Below, in pieces: positions 42,590-51,892 of a stretch of DNA of 64,000 bases. A program made the position numbers and the translations under genes. The notes beneath the pieces are model-generated. The model was not told the DNA's origin. It saw only the letters and a program-made list of their open reading frames with translations, and did no database searches. The stretch spans positions 124,001 through 188,000 of the forward strand of contig NZ_BNBM01000008.1 of the NCBI RefSeq assembly GCF_014655715.1. Direction: 5' to 3'. This DNA is from Streptomyces lanatus. Its GTDB lineage: Bacteria > Actinomycetota > Actinomycetes > Streptomycetales > Streptomycetaceae. Position 1 is the stretch's first letter; the number at the start of each line of letters is the position of its first letter.

Positions 42590-43468
42590 TTACTCGGACC
42601 GAGGCCGGCCCAGGGTCTCCGCCGCGGCCTCGGCGAAGTCGTGGATGAGGGGGGAGCGTCGGGACGCCACCCACGCCAGCGCCACCTCGTTGAGCCCGAT
42701 GTCCTCCACGGGCAGCGGAAGCACATCGGGGCGGGTGTAGAAGTTGGCGGTGGACAAGGGGAGTACGCAGATGCCCGCGCCGGAGGCGACCAGCTCCAGC
42801 TTCTCCTCCACCTGGTGGATCGCCGGTACCTCGGGGCGTCGCCGGTCACGCAACTCCAGTGCCACGTCACGCCATTCGGGTACGGCATCCGGGTCCTGGA
42901 GCAGATGCTCGGAGGCGAGGTCGCGGACGGTCACCGACGCACGGTCCGCCAGGCGGTGCCCCATCGGCAGCATGACGACCCGGGGCTCCTTGAACAGGGG
43001 ACGCACCTGAAGGCCGTGCTGGTCGATGGGCAGCCGTACGACGCCGATGTCGGCCCGGCCGTCCAGCAGTACCTCCACCTGGTCGTCCCAACTGGTACGC
43101 AACAGACGTACGTTGACGCCGGGCCGGACCGTGGAGAAGACGGCCATGGCCGGGGTGACCGTGATGCCGGGCATGAAGCCGACGGTCAGCGTGGGCGTGC
43201 CCTGCGCCGCCGCCTTCGCCCTCCGCAGCAGCGCCTGCGCCGAGGCGAGCAGCGGGGCCGCGTCCTCCAGCAGCTGCTGCCCGGCCGGAGTGAGCAGCGT
43301 GCCGCGCCGGTCACGGTCGAAGACCTCGACGCCCAGATCGTCCTCCAGGCTCCGGATCTGCCGGGACAGCACCGGCTGCGCGATGTGCAGCCGCTCCGCC
43401 GCGCGTCCGAAGTGGAGTTCCTCGGCCACGGCCACGAAGTACCGCAGCTTTCGCAGGTCAAGATCCAC
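42590..43468 (-). CDS. LysR-family transcriptional regulator
   Basis: A 292-aa LysR protein. The HTH occupies about residues 1-62 (LRKLRYFVAVAEELHFGRAA, RLHIAQPVLSRQIRSLEDDL, FDRDRRGTLLTPAGQ), followed by the periplasmic-binding-protein-like effector domain (TLTVGFMPGITVTPAM, VVMLPMGHRLADRAS, VASGAGICVLPLSTAN). Co-inducer unknown. The GTG start at 43468 is within a sensible distance of GAGTC-rich leader. It is co-directional with the epimerase gene upstream, 142 bp away, and may regulate it or the broken MFS gene. Confidence 0.9.
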   Translation of the reverse strand: MDLDLRKLRYFVAVAEELHFGRAAERLHIAQPVLSRQIRSLEDDLGVEVFDRDRRGTLLTPAGQQLLEDAAPLLASAQALLRRAKAAAQGTPTLTVGFMPGITVTPAMAVFSTVRPGVNVRLLRTSWDDQVEVLLDGRADIGVVRLPIDQHGLQVRPLFKEPRVVMLPMGHRLADRASVTVRDLASEHLLQDPDAVPEWRDVALELRDRRRPEVPAIHQVEEKLELVASGAGICVLPLSTANFYTRPDVLPLPVEDIGLNEVALAWVASRRSPLIHDFAEAAAETLGRPRSE

Positions 43469-43610
43469 CCGGACTCACCGCTCACTTTCGCCGAATTCAC
43501 CGACTTCGTGCCCCTGCCGGCCCCTGGGACGAGCGGGGCAGTTGGTCACAAAGCTACCCGTCTGGCCCTCGCGAGCCGCCCCAGCCGGCGCACTCCGCTC
43601 CCCACCCGCG

Positions 43611-44471
43611 TCACTCGCCCCCGGCGAGTACGGCCAGCGGGTCGGTGTGCGCGGGGATCCACCCCAGCTCGGCCTCGGCACGCGCCGGGGTCAGCTGCTG
43701 GTCCAGCGCGAAGGCGTCCGCGATCGGACCCATCTGCCCGCGGGCCTGCTCCAGTGTGAGGGAGACGACCTCGCCGTCGAGACCGACGGCCCGTGCGACG
43801 GCCAGCGAGCACTCCTTGGCGGTCGGGTTCACCCCGCCCACACCCGCGTACACCGCACCGGGACTCGCCTTCAGGGCGGCGACGTACAGCTCCGCGATGT
43901 CGTCGATGTGCACCAGCGCCCAGCGGTTCGCACCGTCTCCGATGTAGGGGACGGCCCCCGCCTCCTTGCCCGGAGTGCCGTAGAAGATGTCGATCAGGCG
44001 GTTCTCGCCGCCGTACAGCAGACCGGGCTGCACCACGACGGGCCGGCCGCCCTGCTGTGCACGCCGCAGGACGGCCTCCTCGACGGGCTTGCGCCAGGCG
44101 ACCAGGGACGGAGGGTTCCAGGGGGCGGTCTCGTCCACGACCCCGTGTGTGTCGCCGTAGACCCAGGTGCCGCCGGTGTGCACATAGGTGCCGGTGCCGA
44201 TGGCGTCCTGCATGGCGGTGGCGGCCGCGAGGTCCTCATCACCGGTCTCGGCCTGCGCCAGGTGGACGACCGCCTCCGCACGGGCCGCGGCCGCGTTCAA
44301 CACTCCCAGATCCCCCAGCCCGCCACGCACCGGAATCGCCCCGAGGGCGCCGACGGTCTCGGCGGCGCGGTCGTTGCGGGCCAGCGCCGCCACGGTGTGG
44401 CCGTGGCGGACCAGCGCGCCGATCGTGGCCTTGCCGATGTATCCGGATCCACCGGTGAGGAAGATCTTCAT
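43611..44471 (-). CDS. NAD(P)-binding epimerase/NmrA-like protein
   Basis: A 286-aa extended-SDR protein. MKIFLTGGSGYIGKATIGAL is the NAD-binding loop; VVHLAQAETGDED, YVHTGGTWVYGDTHGVVDE and LVHIDDIAELYVAAL follow the epimerase pattern. The usual YxxxK is not obvious (a tryptophan-containing VAWRKPVEEAVL lies at that position), so it could be a redox sensor or atypical reductase rather than an epimerase. ATG 44471 is chosen because AGGAG sits eight bases upstream; ATG 44477 is two codons earlier. It is divergent from the broken MFS gene. Confidence 0.8.
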   Translation of the reverse strand: MKIFLTGGSGYIGKATIGALVRHGHTVAALARNDRAAETVGALGAIPVRGGLGDLGVLNAAAARAEAVVHLAQAETGDEDLAAATAMQDAIGTGTYVHTGGTWVYGDTHGVVDETAPWNPPSLVAWRKPVEEAVLRRAQQGGRPVVVQPGLLYGGENRLIDIFYGTPGKEAGAVPYIGDGANRWALVHIDDIAELYVAALKASPGAVYAGVGGVNPTAKECSLAVARAVGLDGEVVSLTLEQARGQMGPIADAFALDQQLTPARAEAELGWIPAHTDPLAVLAGGE

Positions 44472-44593
44472 GGTCATGGCTCCTGTCTTTCGTAGGCTGC
44501 CGACTTCGCTGACCAGCCTGCGTCCAGGGGTGGACCTCCGTCCAAGACCTCTTTCGACGTTTCTGATACCCGAAGGGCATCAAGCGGGACCGG

Positions 44594-45125
44594 ATGCGCA
44601 CCACGACAACTGCTCCCGCACACCCCGACCTCACGCGCGCCATGACTTTGCTGCTGGCGGTGGCCACCGGTGCGGTCGCCGCCAACCTGTACTACGCCCA
44701 GCCCCTCCCGGCCGTGATCGCGCGCTTCCTCGGCACCTCCACGCAGGCCGCCGGTGTCATCGTCACCGTCACCCAACTCCGCTTCGCCGCCGGTCTGGTG
44801 CTCGTGCTTCAGCTGGCGGACATCGTCAGGCGGCGGTCCCTGCTGACCGTTCTGCTGGTCCTCGACGCCGCCGCGCTCGCCGCGGTCGGCCTCGCCCCCG
44901 GACTGGTCGTCGCCCTACGACGTCGACGCGGCGGCCCGCAACCGGGTCAACAACATCTACATGACGTTCTACTTCGTCGGCGGCGCCCTCGGTTCCGCCG
45001 CCGCGTCCGTCATGTGGTCGAGGGCAGGCTGGACCGGCGCCTGTCCGACCGGCCTCGCCGTCACCGCGCTCGCGGCGCTGCTGTGGGTCCGCACCTCCGC
45101 CGTACGGGCGCGGCGCGAGCTGTAG
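44594..45125 (+). pseudogene. MFS transporter with large internal deletion and frameshift
   Basis: The first ~105 residues (LLLAVATGAVAANLYYAQPL, VTQLRFAAGLVLVLQLADIV) are the N-terminal three helices of a DHA1-type MFS exporter. Near 44915 the coding frame changes and continues as VNNIYMTFYFVGGALGSAAA and SVMWSRAGWTGACPTGLAVT, the last helices of the same family, ending at 45125. Roughly 250 residues from the middle are missing, so the product cannot be a functional transporter. The divergent epimerase gene remains intact. Confidence 0.8.
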
Positions 45126-45177
45126 CACAGCGTTACGCTGACACACCACGAGTGACGATCCTTTGCGCGGGAGAGCC

Positions 45178-45888
45178 GTGAAGCAGCAGGTGCAGCCGAA
45201 GGCCGTCCCGGAACGGCCACTGCGGATCGCCGTCGTGCTGCTGGTGGCAGCCTCCGGAGCCCTGGAAGCCGTCTCCTTCCTCGCCCTCGACCGGGTCTTC
45301 GCGGGAGTCATGACCAGCAATCTCGCCCTGCTCGGCATGGCCGCGGGCCGCGGCGAGTCGGTCGACGCGACGGCGGCCGCGCTGGCGCTCGCCGGCTTCG
45401 GTGCGGGCGCGCTGGTCGCGGCACGGTACACCCGCGAATGCGTCCCGGCCGCCACCCACTGGGCACCGCGCATCATGCTCGTCCTCGGCGTCGAGGCGTT
45501 CCTGCTGGCCGTGGGCGCGCTGATCTGGGGACTCATCGACGGCACACCCGACCGGGTGACCCGGGACGTCATGCAGTTCGGGGCCGCGCTCCTGATGGGG
45601 GCGCAGTCCGCCGCCATGGTGGCCGCAGGACGGGCCGCCGCGCCCACCACCTATCTGACCGGCACCCTGGCAACCTACGTGGTCAAGGGCGTCGGCACCG
45701 GCCGCCCGGGCATCTGGGTGCCGCTGCGCTTCCTGGGCCTCATCGCGGGCGCCGCCGTCTCCGCCGCACTGCTGAAACACGCGCGCGCCTGGGCGGCGCT
45801 GCCACCCGTCGTCCTGCTGCTGTGCGCGGTCGCCGCCGCCTGCGTACCGCTCGCGGCACGGCGTCACCCCGCCACCGAGCCGTCCTGA
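45178..45888 (+). CDS. DUF1275 (YoaK-like) membrane protein
   Basis: A 236-aa protein with about six membrane helices. The first is RIAVVLLVAASGALEAVSFL; AGVMTSNLALLGMAAGRGES and LLMGAQSAAMVAAGRAAAPT follow, then TTYLTGTLATYVVKGVGTGR, the signature region of DUF1275. The family is widespread and its function is not established; a transport role is often assumed. GTG 45178 is favoured since GGGAGA lies just upstream; the frame opens at TTG 45163. It begins 52 bases after the MFS remnant. Confidence 0.82.
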   Translation: MKQQVQPKAVPERPLRIAVVLLVAASGALEAVSFLALDRVFAGVMTSNLALLGMAAGRGESVDATAAALALAGFGAGALVAARYTRECVPAATHWAPRIMLVLGVEAFLLAVGALIWGLIDGTPDRVTRDVMQFGAALLMGAQSAAMVAAGRAAAPTTYLTGTLATYVVKGVGTGRPGIWVPLRFLGLIAGAAVSAALLKHARAWAALPPVVLLLCAVAAACVPLAARRHPATEPS

Positions 45889-46052
45889 TCGACAGCACCC
45901 GGATCCCAAGGCAGCGGAAAGCGCCGTCATCCTTCGGCGCCATGCCCAGTCACATGACTGATGTGCGATTTGTCCCTTCTGTCCACGCTGGGACATGAGG
46001 AGAGACCACGGGCGGTACTCCGACCCGCCCCGACACGGACAAGGAGTTCGAC

Positions 46053-47732
46053 ATGGCGGAGAGCAACGTACACACCCCTGCGACCCCGGACGTACTGACA
46101 GACCCGCTGCGCAACCACGGAGTGGGCTTCACCGAAGCCGAACGCAAGGCGCTCGACCTGACCGGACGTCTGCCGGCCGCCGTGCTCACACTGGAGCAGC
46201 AGGCGCAGCGCGCCTACCGGCAGCTACAGGCCCAGGGCAGCGACCTCGCCAAGAACGTCTTCCTCGAACAGCTCCGAGACCGCAACGAAACCCTCTACTT
46301 CAAGGTGCTCCGCGACCACCTGCCGGAGCTGCTGCCCGTCGTCTACGACCCCACGGTGGGCAAGGCCATCGAGCGGTACTCCCACGAGTACCGCGGCCCG
46401 AGGGGAGTGTTCCTCTCCATCGACGAGCCGGACGCGGTGGAGCAGGCGTTCGCCGGCCTCGGGCTCGGTCCGCGGGATGTGGACCTGATCGTCTGCTCCG
46501 ATGCCGAGCAGATTCTCGGCATCGGCGACTGGGGCGTGGGCGGCATCGAGATCGCCCTCGGCAAGCTGGCCGTGTACACCGCCGCCGCCGGAATCGACCC
46601 CAGGCGTGTCGTAGCCGTGTCCCTGGACGTGGGCACAGACCGGGAATCGCTGCTGAAGGACCCGCTCTACCTGGGCAACCGCTTCCCCCGCGTGCGCGGC
46701 GCCGCGTACGACGCCTTCATCGGCAGGTACCTGCGCACCGCGTCCTCCCTGTTCCCGGACGCCCTGCTGCACTTCGAGGACTTCGGCCCGAGCAACGCCC
46801 GCCGCATCCTGGAGGCGTACCGGGACCAGTACCGGATCTTCAACGACGACGTGCAGGGAACCGGCGCGATCACCCTGGCCGCCGTCCTCGCCGCGGTGAA
46901 GGTGAGCGGCGTACCCATGCGCGACCAGCGACTGGTCGTCTTCGGCTCCGGTAGCGCGGGCGTGGGCATCGCCGACCAGCTGCGCGACGCCATGGTCCGC
47001 GACGGCGCGAGCGAGGAACGGGCCACCGCGCAGGTCTGGCTCATCGACAAACAGGGCCTTCTCACCCGTGACATGCAGAACCTGCGTGACTTCCAGCAGC
47101 GCTACGCCCGCGACCCCGGCGAGGTCGACGGCTGGGCGGACGGCGACGACGGCATCTCCCTGCTGGAGACCGTGCGCCGGGTCAGGCCCACCATCCTTCT
47201 CGGCACCTCGACCGTGCCCGGCGCCTTCACCCAGGACGTCATCGAAGCCATGGCCGCCGGCACCGAGCGTCCCGTCGTCCTTCCGCTGTCCAACCCGACG
47301 TCGCAGATCGAGGCCATGCCCGCCGACGTCCTCGCCTGGGCCAAGGGCAAGGCGCTGGTTGCCACCGGCATCCCGGTGGACCCCGTCGAGTACGGCGGCG
47401 TGACCCACCGGATCGGCCAGGCCAACAACGCCCTGCTCTACCCCGGGCTCGGGCTCGGCACCGTCGTCGCGAACGCCGCCCGGGTGACCGACGGCATGCT
47501 GCGCGCCGCCGCACAGGCCGTGGCCGACCAGGTCGACCCGTCACAGCCGGGCGCAGCCCTGTTGCCGCCGGTCGAGGACCTGTGGGAGTCGTCCGCCCGC
47601 ACCGCCACCGCGGTGGTCCAGGCGGCCATGGACGAGGACATCGCCGGCAACCGTCCCTCCGACCCCGCACGGGCCGTCCGCGAGCGGATGTGGGAGCCGG
47701 TCTACGAGAAGGAGGAGGCCGGAGCCGTATGA
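46053..47732 (+). CDS. NAD-type malic enzyme (oxaloacetate-decarboxylating)
   Basis: A 559-aa malic enzyme of the long (SfcA/MaeA, eukaryote-like) class. FLEQLRDRNETLYFKVLRDH, VYDPTVGKAIERYSHEYRGP, LGIGDWGVGGIEIALGKLAV, HFEDFGPSNARRILEAYRD, YRIFNDDVQGTGAITLAAVL and RLVVFGSGSAGVGIADQL are all conserved, covering substrate, metal and dinucleotide sites. It converts malate to pyruvate and CO2. Its stop overlaps the fumarase start by four bases (ATGA), so the pair would convert fumarate through malate to pyruvate. AAGGAG lies just upstream of the ATG. Confidence 0.92.
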   Translation: MAESNVHTPATPDVLTDPLRNHGVGFTEAERKALDLTGRLPAAVLTLEQQAQRAYRQLQAQGSDLAKNVFLEQLRDRNETLYFKVLRDHLPELLPVVYDPTVGKAIERYSHEYRGPRGVFLSIDEPDAVEQAFAGLGLGPRDVDLIVCSDAEQILGIGDWGVGGIEIALGKLAVYTAAAGIDPRRVVAVSLDVGTDRESLLKDPLYLGNRFPRVRGAAYDAFIGRYLRTASSLFPDALLHFEDFGPSNARRILEAYRDQYRIFNDDVQGTGAITLAAVLAAVKVSGVPMRDQRLVVFGSGSAGVGIADQLRDAMVRDGASEERATAQVWLIDKQGLLTRDMQNLRDFQQRYARDPGEVDGWADGDDGISLLETVRRVRPTILLGTSTVPGAFTQDVIEAMAAGTERPVVLPLSNPTSQIEAMPADVLAWAKGKALVATGIPVDPVEYGGVTHRIGQANNALLYPGLGLGTVVANAARVTDGMLRAAAQAVADQVDPSQPGAALLPPVEDLWESSARTATAVVQAAMDEDIAGNRPSDPARAVRERMWEPVYEKEEAGAV

Positions 47733-49194
47733 ACGCGCGAGACACACGCGGCACCGACGTGCCCGAGATCCGCGACGTACCCATCGGCCTGCACGCGACC
47801 GGCACCCGGCGCGAGACCGACTCCATGGGCGCCGTCGACGTGCCCGCCGACCGGTACTGGGGCGCACAGACCCAGCGGTCGCTCACGCACTTCTCCATCG
47901 GCGACGACCACATGCCGAAGGAGGTCTACCACGCGTACGGCCACGTCAAGAAGGCCGCCGCGATCGTCAACGGGCGTGCCGGGCGGCTGCCCGCTTGGAA
48001 GGCCCGCCTGATCGAGCGGGTGGCGGGCGAGGTCATCGCGGGCGAACTGGACGACCACTTCCCGCTCTACGTCTGGCAGACGGGATCGGGCACTCAATCG
48101 AACATGAACACCAACGATGTGATCGGCAACCGTGCGATCCAGCTCGTCGGAGGCGAACTCGGCAGCAAGACGCCGGTCCACCCCAACGACCACGTCAACA
48201 TGGGGCAGTCCTCCAACGACACCTTCCCGGCCGCCATGCATATCGCCGCGGTCAAGGCGGTGCACGAGGACCTGCCCCCCCCAGCGTGCGGGCACTGCAG
48301 CAGGCCATCACCGACAAGGCGGAGCTGTGGCGCGACGTGGTGAAGATCGGCCGTACGCACCTCGAAGACGCCGTCCCGCTCACCGTCGGCCAGGAATGGT
48401 CGGGCTATGCCCCCCAGCTGGAGCAGGCGTGCGAACGCGTCGTCGACTCCTCGGCGGGGTTGCTCGAACTCGCCATGGGCGGCACCGCGGTCGGTACCGG
48501 TCTGAACGCACCGGAGGGCTTCGCCGAGCAGGTCGCGGACGAGATCGCGCGGGCGACCGGGTTCTCCTTCACCACGGCGCGGAACAAGTTCGCCGCGCAG
48601 GGCGGACTCGATGCCATGGTGGGCGCCTCATCCGGGCTGCGCGCGCTGGCGGTGCCGCTGATGAAGATCGCCAACGACATCCGCTGGCTCGCCTCAGGAC
48701 CGCGCTGCGGGCTCGGCGAACTGGTTCTGCCGTCCAACGAACCGGGCTCCTCGATCATGCCCGGCAAGGTGAACCCGACCCAGTGCGAAGCCATGGTCAT
48801 GGTGTGTATCCAGGTGCTCTCCGAGGACCAGGCCATCGCCTTCGCCGGTTCGCAGGGCAACTTCGAGCTGAACGCCATGCGGCCGGTCATCATCAACGAC
48901 TTCCTGCACATGACCGGCATCCTCGCCGACGCCTGCGCCAAGTTCCGCGAGTACTGCGTCGAGGGCGCCGAGCTGGACCGGGAGCGGATCGAGGAGTACG
49001 TCGACCGGTCGCTCATGCTGGTCACCGCGCTCTCGCCGGTGATCGGCTACGACAAGGCGTCCGCCATCGCGCACCGGGCGAACGACGGGGGAACCACCCT
49101 GCGCGCGGCCGCGCTGGCCTCCGGCTACGTCAGCGGGGAGGAGTTCGACCGGATCGTCGATCCGACGGCCATGGCCGGCCCGACCCCCGCGTGA
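47729..49194 (+). CDS. fumC: Class II fumarate hydratase (FumC) with a frameshift at a C8 tract
   Basis: A class II fumarase split between two frames. The first (47729 to about 48280) has GAVDVPADRYWGAQTQRS, TGSGTQSNMNTNDVIGNRA and NMGQSSNDTFPAAMHIA; the second (about 48275-49194) has KIGRTHLEDAVPLTVGQEW, AMGGTAVGTGLNAPEGF and the signature GSSIMPGKVNPTQCEAM. Joined they give about 488 residues, the normal family length, with no other damage. The join is at an 8-C run, where one base is missing (nine would restore the frame). A sequencing error, a recent mutation, phase variation or transcriptional slippage could explain it. It overlaps the malic-enzyme gene by four bases. Confidence 0.85.
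48275..48282. other. C8 homopolymer at the fumC frameshift
   Basis: Eight consecutive C bases within codons for a Leu-Pro-rich loop. With nine C the downstream frame reads SVRALQQAITDKAELW and continues through the conserved core; with eight it terminates at 48343. Confidence 0.8.
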
Positions 49195-49279
49195 AGCCGG
49201 GTACGGTCACAGCGATGAGTCCGCCCGCGCTCACAGGTCTACCTCCCGAAGGAGACAACCAACTCATCGGGAGCAGGAC

Positions 49280-49924
49280 ATGGGCCTCATCGACATCGAG
49301 ATGTTCGCGACCCTCGACATGGTCGGGCAGTCGCCCGGCGGCCCCGACGAGGACCCGGTGGGGTTCCCGTTCGGCGGCTGGCAGGCGCCCCTGCTGGACG
49401 AGGTCGCCGGGGCGCAGATCGGTGCCGCGTACGAGGGCACGGACGCCCTTCTGCTCGGCCGGCGGACGTACGACATCTTCGCCGCCTACTGGCCGCACCA
49501 GAAGGGCGGCGAGGACAACGAGATCGCCACGCTCTTCAACAGCGTCCCGAAGTACGTGGCGTCCCGCGGCAAGCCCGACCTCTCGTGGGCCGGGTCCACG
49601 CAGCTCGGCCCGGATCTCGCGGGCGCGGTGCGCGAGATCCGTGACCGGCACCAGCATGTGAAGGTCGTCGGGAGCCTGAACCTGGTGCAGACCCTCCTGC
49701 GCGAGAAGCTCTTCGACCGACTCGACCTCTGGGTGCACCCGATCGTGCTCGGCGTCGGGAAGAAGGTGTTCGAGGGTGGCGCGGTGCCCACGAACGTCAC
49801 ACTCCTCGAACCGCCGACAGCCAGCCCGAAGGGGACCGTGTACCTGCGCTACGGGCTGTCCGAAGGCACACCCCGGACGGGAGACATGAGCGCACCCGAC
49901 CGCGGCCTCGGACGCGACGACTGA
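49280..49924 (+). CDS. Dihydrofolate-reductase-fold (RibD C-terminal) family protein
   Basis: A 214-aa RibD_C/DHFR-fold protein. FATLDMVGQSPGGPDED is the N-terminal strand, YEGTDALLLGRRTYDIFAAYW matches the conserved LGRxTY helix, and VKVVGSLNLVQTLLREKLFD plus LDLWVHPIVLGVGKKVFEGG form the C-terminal NADPH half. Free-standing members are common in Actinobacteria and have no assigned substrate. A GGGAGCAGGAC leader precedes ATG 49280. It is co-directional with fumC, 85 bp away. Confidence 0.85.
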   Translation: MGLIDIEMFATLDMVGQSPGGPDEDPVGFPFGGWQAPLLDEVAGAQIGAAYEGTDALLLGRRTYDIFAAYWPHQKGGEDNEIATLFNSVPKYVASRGKPDLSWAGSTQLGPDLAGAVREIRDRHQHVKVVGSLNLVQTLLREKLFDRLDLWVHPIVLGVGKKVFEGGAVPTNVTLLEPPTASPKGTVYLRYGLSEGTPRTGDMSAPDRGLGRDD

Positions 49925-49958
49925 CGCCGCGTCCGCACGCCGTCCCGCCCGTGAACGA

Positions 49959-50699
49959 TCAGGCCCGCACGATTTCGTCCCGGAGCAGTCGAGCCAGTTC
50001 CGCCGGGCGGCTGAGGAACGGCGAGTGCGAGGAGCGCAGGCGGCGGACGCGCCGGGCGTGCCTCGCCATCTGCTCCTGGAGGGGTGGTGGGATGGCGACG
50101 TCGTCCTCACAGAGAACGTACGTGCTGGGCACCGTGCGCCACGCCGCTTTGGTGAGCGGTTGGTTCACGGCCGGCAATGACTGGTGGCCGAGCCTGGCGA
50201 CGCACCGCTCGGCCAGGCCCTGGTCCACATCGCCGTACAGCACACGCACGGGGTCGTGGACCTCGAAGTGGCCGAGGTCAGGACTGCCCGGCCGCTCATG
50301 CACGTCCCAGTCGGGCGGATGGGCCCCGTTGACCAGGGACAGCAGCGTGTCTCCCACGTCCTGCATCAGTGCGCAGAGATAGACGACCCTGCGCACGTCA
50401 CCCGCCGATCCCGCGGCCTGGCTCACCGGACACCCTCCGTAGGAGTGTCCGACGACCACGGTCGGACCGCCGATCGCCTCCAGGGCCTCCGCGATCACCC
50501 CGGCGTCGTCATAGAGGTCGCCCAGCGCCGCAGGGTCCGGGCCACTGCTGGGCAGCGCGACCGTCCGCACGTCCAGGTCGGGCAGCTGGTCGATCAGCGG
50601 CTGCCAGCACCAGGGGCCGTGCCAGGCACCGTGGACGAGCAGAAGCGCGGGGGCGGGGCTCACAGGCGTCTTTCTACTAAACATTTCAAACAACCGCAT
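49959..50699 (-). CDS. Alpha/beta hydrolase, esterase/hydroxynitrile-lyase-like
   Basis: A 246-aa alpha/beta hydrolase. LLLVHGAWHGPWCWQPLIDQ is the oxyanion/HG region, VVVGHSYGGCPVSQAAG the nucleophile elbow, and the C-terminal RLRSSHSPFLSRPAELARLL carries the histidine. The sequence style matches small plant-type esterases and hydroxynitrile lyases that act on polar esters. The substrate is unknown. ATG 50699 is used; ATG 50684 five codons in is possible. It converges on the DHFR-fold gene and is divergent from the GH2-like remnant. Confidence 0.82.
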   Translation of the reverse strand: MRLFEMFSRKTPVSPAPALLLVHGAWHGPWCWQPLIDQLPDLDVRTVALPSSGPDPAALGDLYDDAGVIAEALEAIGGPTVVVGHSYGGCPVSQAAGSAGDVRRVVYLCALMQDVGDTLLSLVNGAHPPDWDVHERPGSPDLGHFEVHDPVRVLYGDVDQGLAERCVARLGHQSLPAVNQPLTKAAWRTVPSTYVLCEDDVAIPPPLQEQMARHARRVRRLRSSHSPFLSRPAELARLLRDEIVRA

Positions 50700-50811
50700 G
50701 CGGTGTGTGCGGGGGAGAGGGCCGAAGCAGGCAGCGGGGTCGATGATGTCGACCGGACAATTCCGGCCGCCAGTCGCATCCGCAATTTCCCAGCCGTTCG
50801 GCCCGGAACCG

Positions 50812-51775
50812 ATGCGCGTAGCTGGGGACTGTTCCCTACGTTCGCTACAGCCAAGCCCCGCACGCCAAGATCTGTCGGGTCCGTCGCGTCACCCGTCGCG
50901 ACGGACCATCGTCACCACGGGCACCACCCTGCTCGCCGGCTTCGGTCTCGGTTCCGTCGTTCCCGTGTCGAATACCGCTGCGGCCCCCACCGGCGCTCCA
51001 GCCGAACCTTTCACCCACGGTGAGCCGGCGCTGTACCGGCCGGTCTCGGTCTCGTCGACGGCCTACGCTGCCACGCCTGGCTCCTTCGTGGTCGATCGTC
51101 TCTCTTCCGCAGGCGTCAAGGGCAGTGAGTGGCGCGCTGAGGGCGGCGACCCGCAGTGGGTGGCCGTCGACCTCCAGGCGGCCTGCGAGGTCACCCAAGT
51201 CCGCCTGACCTTCGAGGCCGATGCCTCCGACCCGGTGTACACGCCGCCCACCACCGGCAACGTGCACAGTGGCACCACCGGCAAGGAGATCCAGTCGAGC
51301 TACTCACTGGTCTTCGTGTACCGCACCACGGCCGGCACCGGCGGCGTCGTGGACAGGCAGTTCGGCAGGAGCAGGACGGCAGGGGTGGACGTCGCGGGGG
51401 ACACCGCCAAGGCGTTCGTCGCGGAATGGACGAACGACCTTCCGGACCTGCATCTGCTGGTGGTCACCCTGGAGGACGCCAGGGGCGGGGAGGTGTCGCG
51501 GAACACCTACTGGCGCTATGGCAGCGCCTCGGCCCTGCAGCGCCTCAACAAGCCTCCGCCGCCTCGGCGGCGGAGGTGAGGCAAGTGAAGCTGACCGGCG
51601 CCGTCACCAAGGTGTCACGCTCCGGCGACCGTCACGAGCTGACAGCGACGGTCCGCAATCAGGGTTCGGCGGTGGCCGCCATGGTGCCCCGGTTCCGGCC
51701 GATCACGTCGGATTCGGGGCACGGCTCCATTCATCGGGCAGGGCTGCCCCGTAGTCGGCGGAGGTGCGCCGTGTG
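50812..51775 (+). pseudogene. Secreted GH2-like glycosidase, internally deleted
   Basis: The first frame (to 51579) carries a Tat-type signal (SRRTIVTTGTTLLAGFGLG), an F5/8 (discoidin) segment (FVVDRLSSAGVKGSEWRAEG, DPQWVAVDLQAACEVTQVRL) and then jumps to VVTLEDARGGEVSRNTYWRY. A second frame (about 51580-51775) continues with VKLTGAVTKVSRSGDRHELT and VRNQGSAVAAMV, an Ig-like domain of GH2 enzymes. The catalytic TIM barrel and most sugar-binding sequence, several hundred residues, are absent, and a frameshift separates the tail. I read it as the collapsed remains of a GH2-type exo-glycosidase. The start codon is uncertain. Confidence 0.6.
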
Positions 51776-51892
51776 AACCCCGGGCGCGCTCTGTGTCGTG
51801 TCAGAACTGACGAGCAGCACGGCGCGGATCCAGGACAGGCGCCGCGCATCGTTCCCGATTCCTGCCCACGATGACGCAGGAAAGAGGTCCAC

